From contig JAKCBU010000020.1 of assembly GCA_021839095.1 (NCBI GenBank), positions 1 through 10,989 on the forward strand: a DNA stretch of 10,989 bases. The letters run 5' to 3'. The stretch comes from Pseudomonadota bacterium. Lineage in GTDB: Bacteria; Pseudomonadota; Gammaproteobacteria; Acidithiobacillales; Acidithiobacillaceae. The translations under genes and the position numbers were made by a program. Of this stretch, positions 1 to 6,428 are shown one piece after another; the stretch's first letter is position 1, and each line of letters starts with the position of its first letter. The notes beneath the pieces were generated by a model, which was not told the DNA's origin, ran no database searches, and worked only from the letters and a program-made list of their open reading frames with translations.

Positions 1-1096
1 ACAGCACCGGCCAGAATAGATCGCTCAGGCTGCTGATGAGGCTGAGGTGAGCGCTGCCATAGGCGAAAGCAAAGATGGCGAAGCAGAGGGCCGTTAGCCG
101 GCGCAGGCCGAGCAGTCCGCGCAGACGATCCATCAGGGTCGACAAAGGAATGGCGCCGATGCCGATGGGGATGAGCACCGCGCTTCCCCAGAAACCGTTG
201 AAGCCGAGGGTTTCCTCCGCCCAGAGAGGCAGTATGGAGGCCCAGCCCATGAACATGGCCCAGCCCAGGCAGAGTAACAGCAGACCCAGCCAATAATTGC
301 GCCGCCGCAGAAAGTGCAGTTGCAGCAAGGGATGCCGGGTTTCGCTTTCGCGCCAGGCAAAGAGCAACAAGGACACGAAGGCGAACAAGGCCGTTGTGAG
401 AATGAAGGTGGAACGCCACCAGCCATACTGCTCGCCCTGATCCAACACAATCTGCATGCTCATCAGCCCGCCATAGAGCAGGCCGAAACCCCAGGCATCG
501 AAGGGCGGGGCTTGGAGCGAAGTCGGCTCCTTGGGGATGCCCAGGTTGCCGAGCAGCAGGGCGATGCCCCAAAGGGGCAGGGAAAACAGGAAAATACTGC
601 GATAGCCGAGCTCCGTCGCCAGCAGTCCGCCGATCGCCGGCCCGAAGAAGAACGGCACCAGCATGGTGTTGCTCCAGAAGATGGTCACCAGACCATGGTG
701 CTGGCTGGGGCTATGGCGTAAAAAAAGGCTTTGACCCAAGGGAACGAGGAGCCCCGCGGCGATCCCTTCCAGAGCGCGGGACAGCAGCATGATCCAGAGA
801 TTCACGGTCACCATGCTGATGAGGGTCCCCACCATGGCCACGGCAACAGCCGCTTGAAAGACGCGGCGCATGCCGAAACGGGCGGTGGTCCAGGGCATGA
901 GGGTGATACCCAGCGACCAGTGGACGATGAAGTAGGTCAGGGTCCAGAGGGCATGGTCGCTGCTGGTGGAGAGACCACCCGCGAGGTACGGGAAGATACC
1001 CTGCACCGAGGCGCCATCGAAGGAGCCCATACCAAGGGCGAGGCCCACTCCCGCAAAGAGCGGCCATGTTTCAGACAGGGATTGGGGTGTTTCCAC
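1..1096 (-). CDS. MFS drug-efflux transporter, DHA2/EmrB type (partial, C-terminus cut by window start)
   Basis: Inner-membrane major facilitator predicted to export small molecules by proton antiport; the substrate cannot be read from sequence. The frame is open from a GTG at 1096 to base 1, giving 365 residues with about 11 hydrophobic helices. DHA2 members have 14 helices and about 500 residues, so roughly a quarter is missing. The stretch SRALEGIAAGLLVPLGQS and the following helix with GPAIGG resemble EmrB helices 4 and 5 (motif C, antiporter signature). Motif A after helix 2 is degenerate, reading TTARFGMRR where LADRFGRRR is typical, so the usual Asp is absent. An in-frame TAA lies just upstream of codon TGT at 1138. 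The first usual start after it is GTG 1096, with AGGA ten bases before it. The gene diverges from a LysR-family gene, its probable regulator. Confidence 0.88.
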   Translation of the reverse strand, partial: METPQSLSETWPLFAGVGLALGMGSFDGASVQGIFPYLAGGLSTSSDHALWTLTYFIVHWSLGITLMPWTTARFGMRRVFQAAVAVAMVGTLISMVTVNLWIMLLSRALEGIAAGLLVPLGQSLFLRHSPSQHHGLVTIFWSNTMLVPFFFGPAIGGLLATELGYRSIFLFSLPLWGIALLLGNLGIPKEPTSLQAPPFDAWGFGLLYGGLMSMQIVLDQGEQYGWWRSTFILTTALFAFVSLLLFAWRESETRHPLLQLHFLRRRNYWLGLLLLCLGWAMFMGWASILPLWAEETLGFNGFWGSAVLIPIGIGAIPLSTLMDRLRGLLGLRRLTALCFAIFAFAYGSAHLSLISSLSDLFWPVL

Positions 1097-1123
1097 GGTA
1101 TCTGGATCCTGGGAAGTTGCCCC

Positions 1124-1140
1124 AATGTAACGCTCACATT
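1124..1140. promoter_or_regulatory. LysR-type operator candidate (AAT-N11-ATT dyad)
   Basis: The 17 bases AATGTAACGCTCACATT form an interrupted dyad with perfect 5-base arms, AATGT and ACATT. They contain the T-N11-A core bound by LysR-type regulators. The site lies in the gap between the divergent MFS and lysR genes, 28 bases before the MFS GTG and 48 bases before the lysR ATG. That is where an autoregulating LysR protein controlling its neighbour would bind. The pattern is seen directly; binding is inference. Confidence 0.5.
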
Positions 1141-1170
1141 AATATTTGACTAATAGATTGATTTATACAG
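1139..1170. promoter_or_regulatory. AT-rich divergent promoter region of MFS and lysR genes
   Basis: This stretch is strikingly AT-rich against its GC-rich surroundings and lies beside the operator dyad. It holds TATA-like boxes on both strands: TATACA at 1164-1169 reading toward lysR, and TATAAA at 1167-1162 reading toward the transporter. No well-spaced -35 box accompanies either one, as expected for activator-dependent promoters. Exact start sites cannot be assigned. Confidence 0.35.
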
Positions 1171-1187
1171 ACTCATCGGAAAAGCCA

Positions 1188-2081
1188 ATGAAAATCCATG
1201 CGGAAGAATTGCTGACCTTTCTGGCGGTGGCGGAGGCCAACGGCGTGGGTGCGGGTGCCCAGGTGCTGAAGCGCAGTCAGCCCGCTGTTTCCGAGCGATT
1301 GCGCACCCTGCAGGCGGCGGTCGGAGAGCCCCTGTATCAGCGGGCGGGACGAGGGATCCGCTTGACCGCGGCGGGGGAGTCCTTGCTGCCCTGTGCACGC
1401 CGTCTGCGGGAAAGTCTCGATGCGGTGGAAAACTGGTCGGCACGGCGGCATGCCCTGCAGGAAGGGAGTCTGCGTATCGCAGCCAGCAATACGGTGGCCA
1501 ATTATTTTCTCATGGAACATCTGGCCCGCTTTCGCGGGCGCTACCCGGGTGTGCAATTGCAACTCAAGACCGGGCCGCTCACGGACAACCTGCCGTTGAG
1601 CGCCTGGGATTTGCTGTTTACCGAAGAACAGATAGGGGGCGGCAGCTTGCCTCAGCATATGGAGCAGACCGCTTGGCGGGAGGATGAACTGGTGGCTATT
1701 TTGCCGCGAGATCATCCCTGGGTGCGGGAAGGTCGGCAATGGGTGCGTTGGGAGGAGGTGCTGGCGGAGCCCATCGTCTGGCGCGAGGTACATTCAGGGA
1801 TCCGTCGGCGGGTGGAAGCGGCCATCGCCTGCGCGGGTCTGCGGGCTCGTTACAGCGTGGAGGTTACCGGAGTAGAGGCGTTGCGGGATGCGGTAGCGGC
1901 GGGGTTGGGGATCGGCTTTGCCTCGGTGGAGGCCTTGGATAAAGTGCGCTGGCCCTTGGCCTCGCTGCGTCTGGAGCCCCCCCGGGGGTTGTTTTGGACC
2001 CTATACCTTATCCGCCCCCGGGCCGATTTTCGGTCGCGGGCGGTACGCGCTTTTCTGGAGTTGCTGGCGGCGGACGGCTGA
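1188..2081 (+). CDS. LysR-family transcriptional regulator
   Basis: DNA-binding regulator of 297 residues, the usual LysR length. An N-terminal winged helix-turn-helix spans about residues 5-63, with recognition-helix residues RSQPAVSERLRTL at 29-41 and the wing ending in LTAAG. A linker helix follows, then an effector-binding domain from about residue 95, opening SLRIAASNTVANYFL and ending near the C-terminus. The ligand is unknown. I chose ATG 1188 because GGA lies seven bases upstream and LysR proteins start close to the first helix. A TTG at 1146 is in frame but lacks a ribosome site and lies inside the promoter region. The gene faces away from the EmrB-like transporter gene, the classic arrangement of a LysR regulator and its target. 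It ends 16 bases from the prmB stop codon on the other strand. Confidence 0.93.
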   Translation: MKIHAEELLTFLAVAEANGVGAGAQVLKRSQPAVSERLRTLQAAVGEPLYQRAGRGIRLTAAGESLLPCARRLRESLDAVENWSARRHALQEGSLRIAASNTVANYFLMEHLARFRGRYPGVQLQLKTGPLTDNLPLSAWDLLFTEEQIGGGSLPQHMEQTAWREDELVAILPRDHPWVREGRQWVRWEEVLAEPIVWREVHSGIRRRVEAAIACAGLRARYSVEVTGVEALRDAVAAGLGIGFASVEALDKVRWPLASLRLEPPRGLFWTLYLIRPRADFRSRAVRAFLELLAADG

Positions 2082-2097
2082 ATCCGTGCGTGCCCGC

Positions 2098-3009
2098 CTA
2101 AAATCCGCCGTCGGCCGTCGCCACCAGGAGAAAAACCCCTGAACCGCCCGCCGGATGCTCCAGCCAGATCATGGGCAGATCGGGGCGGCGGCGAATCAGG
2201 GCTTCTTCCGCGTCGCCGGTCTCTACCACCAGGATGCCGCCAGGGCGCAGATAATGCGGAGACTGTTCCAACAGAGGGAGCAGGCAGTCCAGGCCATCGT
2301 CGCCCGCGGCCAGGGCGATGCGGGGCTCGTGCTGGTATTCCGGGGGCAGTTGCGCCATGGCCGCGGCATCCACGTAAGGCGGGTTGCTGAGGATGAGGTC
2401 ATACCGTTGCCTATCCAATGCCGCAAAGAGGTCGGATTGGTGCAGATGCACGCGATCTTCCAGGCCATGGCGCCGGACATTGGCACGCGCCACAGCGAGG
2501 GCCTCCGCGGAAATATCCACGGCGTCCACCTCCGCGTCCGGAAAGCGCAGGGCGAGGGTGATGGCCATGCAGCCGGAACCGGTGCCAATCTCTAGAATCC
2601 GTTGCACCTGCGACTCCGCCACCCAAGGCGCGAAACCTTCCTCGATAAAGGGCTCGAGCAGGCTGCGCGGAATGAGGACGCGCTCGTCGATGCCAAAACG
2701 CAGCCCGGCAAACCAAGCTTCGCCGATGATGTAGGCGGCGGGACGGCGAAGCATCTCCCGTTGGTAGAAGTAATTGAGCGTTACCCGCTTCTCGCTGTCC
2801 AGCAGGCGGGCCGCGCCGAATTCTGCAAGGTCTTCCGGCTCCAAGTGCAGCGCCCGCGCGAGCAGCGTGTCGGCTTCGGCGCGGGGATATTGCTGGCCTT
2901 GGCTGAAATCGAGCCGGGCAGCGGCAAAACGGCTGGCTCCCCAGCGCCGGTAGTCGATTACCGTATGCAGGGTGGAACGAGCGAGGGCGGCGTATCGTTC
3001 GAGATCCAT
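2098..3009 (-). CDS. prmB: 50S ribosomal protein L3 N5-glutamine methyltransferase PrmB
   Basis: Cytosolic SAM-dependent methyltransferase that modifies a glutamine of ribosomal protein L3 during large-subunit assembly. The protein has 303 residues. An N-terminal helical substrate domain runs to about residue 115. A Rossmann methyltransferase domain follows, with SAM motif I EIGTGSG at 140-146, acidic loop AVDIS, and the glutamine-binding motif NPPY at 209-212. The continuation NPPYVDAAAM resembles PrmB more than PrmC (HemK), although PrmC is the nearest alternative. The ATG at 3009 follows directly on the TGA of the upstream AP endonuclease gene with no base between, so translation is probably coupled. 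It is the last gene of the minus-strand cluster. No terminator is evident in the short gap to lysR. Confidence 0.9.
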   Translation of the reverse strand: MDLERYAALARSTLHTVIDYRRWGASRFAAARLDFSQGQQYPRAEADTLLARALHLEPEDLAEFGAARLLDSEKRVTLNYFYQREMLRRPAAYIIGEAWFAGLRFGIDERVLIPRSLLEPFIEEGFAPWVAESQVQRILEIGTGSGCMAITLALRFPDAEVDAVDISAEALAVARANVRRHGLEDRVHLHQSDLFAALDRQRYDLILSNPPYVDAAAMAQLPPEYQHEPRIALAAGDDGLDCLLPLLEQSPHYLRPGGILVVETGDAEEALIRRRPDLPMIWLEHPAGGSGVFLLVATADGGF

Positions 3010-3771
3010 TCAGTCCAACTCCAGCCAGACCGGGCAGTGATCGGAGCCCGTCACCTCGGTGGCGATCCCCGCCCCGCGCAGGCGCGGCAGCAGGCTTTCG
3101 TGTATCCAGAAATAATCCAGGCGCCAGCCAATATTGCGGGCGCGGGCGTTGGTGCGTTGACTCCACCAGGAATAGCGCACGGTATCCGGGTACAGGTGGC
3201 GGAAGCTATCCACCCAGCCGGCCGCCGCCCATTGGTCCAGGCAGGCGCGCTCCTCGGGGAGAAATCCCGATATTTTCGCATTCTCTTTGGGGCGCGCCAG
3301 ATCGATGGCCTGGTGGGCGGTGTTGACGTCCCCGCAGAACACCACCGGTCGACCTGCGGCCACCCGGGCGTTGATCCGCTCCAGGAAGGCGCTGTAGAAA
3401 TCCAGTTTGAAGGCCAGGCGTTCACGATCTTTTTTGCCGTTGGGAAAGTAGACGTTGTACAGATCGAAATCACCACAGTCGGTGACGACCACGCGTCCTT
3501 CCCGGTCGAAGCGGGGGATGTCCAACCCTGTTGCCACTGACCGGCAGGGCGCTTTGCTGAAGGTGGTCACGCCGCTGTAACCGGGGCGTTCGGCCACAGC
3601 CCAGAAGCCATCGTAGCCCGCCAGCACGGTTTCTGTGGCCGGCAGGCGGTCCGGACCGGTCTTGCTTTCCTGGATACACAGCAGATCCGGTCGCGTCGCT
3701 GCGACCCAGTCGCGCAAACCCTTGCGCCAGATGGCGCGCCAACCGTTCACATTCCAGCTAACCAGGCGCAT
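3010..3771 (-). CDS. AP endonuclease/exodeoxyribonuclease III, ExoA/APE1-like subfamily
   Basis: Magnesium-dependent endonuclease of base-excision repair that cuts 5' to abasic sites and can trim blocked 3' ends. It has 253 residues, the full length of the EEP (endonuclease/exonuclease/phosphatase) fold. Active-site residues are in place: N7, E35 in IQESK, Y108 in YFPNG, D148 and N150 in GDVN, D219 in WRLDYF, and D244-H245 in SDHCPV. The stretch NARARNIGWRLDYF and the IDLARPKENAK loop are typical of human APE1, Bacillus ExoA and Neisseria NApe rather than E. coli XthA. The gene lies 12 bases after the 94-aa unknown gene and abuts prmB. A second ExoIII of the XthA type is at 5649-6428. Names used for this type include exoA and xth. 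Confidence 0.93.
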   Translation of the reverse strand: MRLVSWNVNGWRAIWRKGLRDWVAATRPDLLCIQESKTGPDRLPATETVLAGYDGFWAVAERPGYSGVTTFSKAPCRSVATGLDIPRFDREGRVVVTDCGDFDLYNVYFPNGKKDRERLAFKLDFYSAFLERINARVAAGRPVVFCGDVNTAHQAIDLARPKENAKISGFLPEERACLDQWAAAGWVDSFRHLYPDTVRYSWWSQRTNARARNIGWRLDYFWIHESLLPRLRGAGIATEVTGSDHCPVWLELD

Positions 3772-3783
3772 GGCTACGGCCGC

Positions 3784-4068
3784 TCAACGCATCACCCGTA
3801 CCGCCAGAAAGTCACCCTCGGCCAGCACCCGCTCCAGGATGGCGCGCCCGGCATCTCCGGCGGTGCCCGCGGTGGCGAGCAGGGTCAGCCCTTCCCGGGC
3901 CGCCGTCGGGCTGATCACGCCGTAGCGCAGGGCCAATTGGTAGAGTACAGCGACGCTGATCTCCTGATCCGGTTGCTTGGCCAATTCTCCCTGAAACTGT
4001 GCCGACGGGCCGCCATAGAGGAGCAGCTTACGCACATGATCGATGTTGGGAAGTGTTGAGGGATCCAT
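3784..4068 (-). CDS. Conserved-looking small protein of unknown function, 94 aa
   Basis: I do not recognise this protein. It is soluble-looking, with no signal peptide, membrane segment, cysteine or metal motif. It appears mostly helical, with a long predicted helix around EISVAVLYQLALRYGV and a second around residues 55-82. It ends in a strand-like FLAVRVMR. It is judged a real gene because it fills the space between rlmJ and the AP endonuclease gene on the same strand, with 12 bases to the next ATG and a good ribosome site. ATG 4068 is preferred to the in-frame TTG at 4074 because AAGGA sits six bases before the ATG. Its position among rRNA-modification and DNA-repair genes suggests a nucleic-acid-related or regulatory role, but no function can be assigned. 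Confidence 0.75.
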   Translation of the reverse strand: MDPSTLPNIDHVRKLLLYGGPSAQFQGELAKQPDQEISVAVLYQLALRYGVISPTAAREGLTLLATAGTAGDAGRAILERVLAEGDFLAVRVMR

Positions 4069-4074
4069 GGTCAA

Positions 4075-4079
4075 TCCTT
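4075..4079 (-). promoter_or_regulatory. Ribosome binding site of the 94-aa gene
   Basis: AAGGA on the minus strand lies six bases before ATG 4068 but directly abuts the alternative TTG at 4074. This spacing decides the start in favour of the ATG. Confidence 0.6.
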
Positions 4080-4118
4080 ATGGGTAAATTGTCCGATGAC
4101 GTGCGTGGGGGCCATGTC

Positions 4119-4955
4119 TCAATCCTTGTGCTGGGCCGTCCAGCCGTGACAGCGCAGGGACCACGACCCGCCACTTTGTGGTGACGCAAGCCGCGGACCC
4201 AGTTCGGTCAGCGCGGCGGCCAGGGCCTCGCGCAGACCCCAGGGCGGGTTGACCAGGATCAGCCCGCTGCCGAAAAGCTGTTCCCGACCTTCCTCCGGCA
4301 TCTGCAGCAACTCGTAGACGAAGGCTGGCAGACGTTCGCGCAAAGCCTGCCACAACCGCGTGATCGTACCGCGGATTTTTACCGGGTACCAGATGAGATA
4401 CACCCCTTGCGGCCAGCGTGTATAAGCGCGGATCAGGCTGTCGGCAAGGCGCTTCCATTCATCATGGCGCTCAAAAGGGGGGTCGATGAGGACCAACCCG
4501 CGCTTTTCCGGCGGTGGGATCTGCCCGAAGAGCGCGTGATAGCCGTCTTCGGCGAGAATGCTGGTGTGCGGCCGCTTGCCCAGGATTTTCCGTAGGCACG
4601 CCGCCACCTCCGGCTGCTGCTCGCAGAGCACCATCCGGTCTCCGGGTCGGAGCAACGCGGCGGCGAGCGCGGGGGAGCCGGGATAATGGCGCAACAAACC
4701 GTCTGCATTTTCGTGGCCAACGACTTTCAGCCAGGTGCCGGCCTGCGGCAGGTTGCGCCGATCCGCCCACAGACGCGAAATACCTTGCGGATGTTCGCCC
4801 TCCTTACCCAAGGCATAGCGCCCGGCCCCGGCATGGGTGTCGATATAAGCCAGCGGTGTGTCCTTACGGGTCAGGATGTGGAGGGTGAGACTCAGGGCCA
4901 GATGCTTGATACAGTCGGCGCTATTGCCGGCATGGTAGTGATGATCGTAATTCAT
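4119..4955 (-). CDS. rlmJ: 23S rRNA (adenine(2030)-N6)-methyltransferase RlmJ
   Basis: Cytosolic SAM-dependent enzyme that makes N6-methyladenosine at position 2030 of 23S rRNA, acting on naked rRNA before assembly. It has 278 residues against 280 in E. coli. The N-terminus reads YDHHYHAGNSADCIKH, matching the RlmJ family opening HAGNxADxxKH. It is followed by the SAM-site motif YIDTHAGAGRY, the YPGSP block, and the catalytic motif DPPF at 158-161. E. coli has DPPY here; phenylalanine is tolerated in N6-adenine methyltransferases. Later blocks WYPV and LVNPPW are also typical. ATG 4955 has no clear Shine-Dalgarno sequence, but homologues start at the same place. It is the first gene of the minus cluster, 50 bases ahead of the small unknown gene. 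Confidence 0.95.
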   Translation of the reverse strand: MNYDHHYHAGNSADCIKHLALSLTLHILTRKDTPLAYIDTHAGAGRYALGKEGEHPQGISRLWADRRNLPQAGTWLKVVGHENADGLLRHYPGSPALAAALLRPGDRMVLCEQQPEVAACLRKILGKRPHTSILAEDGYHALFGQIPPPEKRGLVLIDPPFERHDEWKRLADSLIRAYTRWPQGVYLIWYPVKIRGTITRLWQALRERLPAFVYELLQMPEEGREQLFGSGLILVNPPWGLREALAAALTELGPRLASPQSGGSWSLRCHGWTAQHKD

Positions 4956-4976
4956 GGGCTGGTTATCGTTTCGGGG

Positions 4977-5005
4977 TTGGCTTGGGACGATGCTTTCGTC
5001 ATGAT
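4977..5005 (+). promoter_or_regulatory. Candidate sigma-70 promoter of the GST-xthA-hemH cluster
   Basis: TTGGCT at 4977-4982 and CATGAT at 5000-5005 are separated by 17 bases. Each matches four of six consensus positions. Transcription would start near 5012, giving a leader of about 35 bases that contains AGGAG at 5034-5038. This is a match by eye only. Confidence 0.3.
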
Positions 5006-5032
5006 AGCAGAAAGCGGCGACATCCCTGTCAA
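5001..5032 (-). promoter_or_regulatory. Candidate promoter of the rlmJ-prmB cluster
   Basis: On the minus strand a perfect TTGACA (5032-5027) is followed by TATCAT (5006-5001), which is preceded by TGC and so forms an extended -10 box. The 20-base spacer is longer than the ideal 17, but extended -10 boxes tolerate a poor -35. The start would fall near 4995, about 40 bases before the rlmJ ATG. This -10 box overlaps the -10 candidate of the opposite promoter, so the two would compete for polymerase. Confidence 0.35.
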
Positions 5033-5046
5033 CAGGAGAACCAGAA

Positions 5047-5649
5047 ATGCGACTCTATGCCACGCAAACCAGTCCCTACGCCCGGAAGGTGAGAATCGCC
5101 CTCCAGGAAAAAGCCATTCCCTGCACGGTGGAGTGGGTGAATCTCCGCGACCCCGATCACCCCGCGTTGACGCATAATCCACTGGGTAAGATTCCGGTAC
5201 TTTTACGGAGCGACGGGTCGGCGGTGTATGATTCGACGGTGATCATCCAGTATTTGGAAGTTCTGTATCCTGACCCTCCCCTCCTCCCGCAGGATCCGGA
5301 CGCGCGCATCGAGGCGTTGCGCATCGAGGCGCTGGCCGGTGGTATCATGGATGCGACGGTGTCCTGGGTGCTGGAGCAGCGGCGTGCGACCGACTGTCAG
5401 GATCCCGATGTATTGCAACGCGCCCGGGGCAAGGCGCTTGCCGCATTGGCGGTGTTGCAGGAGGAGACCCGCCTCTGGGTAGACGCGGCCACGGCGCCGG
5501 TGTTGTCCCTGGCGCAGATCGCGACGGTCGCCGCCGTGGGTTATGTCGATTTGCGTGCGCCCGACTTCCTGCCGCAGTTCCCGGAATTGATGACCTGGAT
5601 GCACGCGATGCGCTTGCGTCCCAGTGTTCGTGACACATGGCCCCAGTAA
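5047..5649 (+). CDS. Glutathione S-transferase family protein, YibF-like
   Basis: Cytosolic protein of 200 residues with a thioredoxin-like N-terminal domain (about 1-77) and an all-helical C-terminal domain. The glutathione-site features are visible: SPYARKVRIAL at 9-19, cis-proline P50 in GKIPVLL, and the D62-S63 pair that holds the gamma-glutamyl group. The block LAGGIMDATVSWVLEQRR and the late AVGYVDLR closely resemble E. coli YibF. Family members conjugate or reduce glutathione-linked substrates; the true substrate is unknown. ATG 5047 has AGGAG at 5034-5038 with eight bases between, a strong site for the first gene of a cluster. Its TAA shares one base with the next gene's ATG. Confidence 0.9.
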   Translation: MRLYATQTSPYARKVRIALQEKAIPCTVEWVNLRDPDHPALTHNPLGKIPVLLRSDGSAVYDSTVIIQYLEVLYPDPPLLPQDPDARIEALRIEALAGGIMDATVSWVLEQRRATDCQDPDVLQRARGKALAALAVLQEETRLWVDAATAPVLSLAQIATVAAVGYVDLRAPDFLPQFPELMTWMHAMRLRPSVRDTWPQ

Positions 5650-6428
5650 TGCCGGTGAAAGTGACCACCTGGAATGTCAACTCCCTCAAAGTCCGGTTTC
5701 CGCAGGTACTGGAGTGGCTTGCCGGTGAGCGGCCGGATATCCTCTGTCTGCAGGAAACCAAGCTGGTCGACGCGCGTTTTCCGGTGGCCGAACTGGCGGC
5801 GGCGGGCTACCAGTCATTCTATCACGGGCAGCCTACCTACAATGGTGTGGCCATACTCAGCCGGATGGCTCCCGAAGCGGTTTGTTGCGGCTGGCCCGAC
5901 GGCACGGATGGTCAGGCGCGATTGTGCGCCGCCAGCTTCGGCGCTGTGCGTGTGGTCAATGTCTATGTCCCCAACGGCCAGTCCGTGGATAGCGACAAAT
6001 ATCCCTACAAATTGCAGTGGCTGGCACGTCTGCGTACGTTCGTCGCCGAAGAGTTGCGGCGCTGGCCACAACTTTTGCTCGTAGGGGATTTCAATATCGC
6101 CCCTGACGCACGGGATGTTTACGACCCCGTTGCCTGGGGAGAAGGCATCCTCTGCTCGCCCGCCGAGCGGGCCGCCTTGGGCCATCTTCTGGACCTCGGA
6201 TTGCACGATGCCTATCGCAGCCTCCATCCGGAAACGCGGGAGTGGAGTTGGTGGGATTATCGTGCGGCGGCCTTCCGCCGCAACCAGGGATTACGTATCG
6301 ATCTGATCCTGGCCTCGACGCCTCTCCTGGCGCGCGCGCAGGCGGTGGTGATCGACGGCGGAGCGCGTGCGGCGGCGCGCCCCTCGGATCACGCCCCCGT
6401 CTCCATCACGCTTGGAGATGCGGTGTGA
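5649..6428 (+). CDS. xthA: Exodeoxyribonuclease III, XthA subfamily
   Basis: AP endonuclease and 3'-5' exonuclease/3'-repair enzyme of the EEP fold, 259 residues. Catalytic residues are present: N9 in WNVNS, E36 in LQETK, Y106 in VYVPNG, D147 and N149 in GDFN, D218 in LRIDLIL, and D247-H248 in PSDHAPV. The phrases FPVAELAAAGYQSFYHGQ and SWWDYR follow E. coli XthA and Neisseria NExo, unlike the APE1-like paralogue at 3010-3771. ATG 5649 overlaps the GST stop in TAATG and leads directly into the first strand. An ATG at 5637 would add four residues and overlap GST further. Neither has a strong ribosome site, so coupling to GST is likely. The TGA overlaps the hemH GTG. Confidence 0.93.
   Translation: MPVKVTTWNVNSLKVRFPQVLEWLAGERPDILCLQETKLVDARFPVAELAAAGYQSFYHGQPTYNGVAILSRMAPEAVCCGWPDGTDGQARLCAASFGAVRVVNVYVPNGQSVDSDKYPYKLQWLARLRTFVAEELRRWPQLLLVGDFNIAPDARDVYDPVAWGEGILCSPAERAALGHLLDLGLHDAYRSLHPETREWSWWDYRAAAFRRNQGLRIDLILASTPLLARAQAVVIDGGARAAARPSDHAPVSITLGDAV

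Noticed and set aside
1124..1140. Possible CRP site in the same dyad (TGTGA half on the minus strand)
   Set aside because: The second half is TTACA at a spacing of three rather than six, so it does not fit the TGTGA-N6-TCACA consensus; the LysR pattern fits better.
1146..1187. Upstream TTG start for the LysR regulator, adding 14 residues
   Set aside because: There is no ribosome site before it, it falls in the AT-rich promoter stretch, and LysR proteins start near the helix-turn-helix as ATG 1188 gives.
2065..2105. Possible bidirectional terminator between lysR and prmB stops (GGCGGACGG ... CCGT ... CCGCC followed by TAAAAT)
   Set aside because: The arms pair only with a six-base bulge, and there is no T-run on either strand, so it does not meet the intrinsic-terminator pattern.
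2602..3540. Long open frame on the plus strand (312 codons) opposite prmB and the AP endonuclease gene
   Set aside because: It is antisense to two well-recognised genes and shows no family resemblance. Long antisense frames are expected in GC-rich coding DNA.
4986..5000. GACGA-TGCTT-TCGTC hairpin in the divergent promoter region
   Set aside because: A five-base stem with a five-base loop is common by chance and has no known regulatory pattern. It could still be an operator half, but nothing supports this.
6242..6424. Open frame extending hemH upstream by 61 codons
   Set aside because: It lies wholly inside xthA in another frame, and the ferrochelatase N-terminus (IGILIVNLGTP) begins exactly at GTG 6425.
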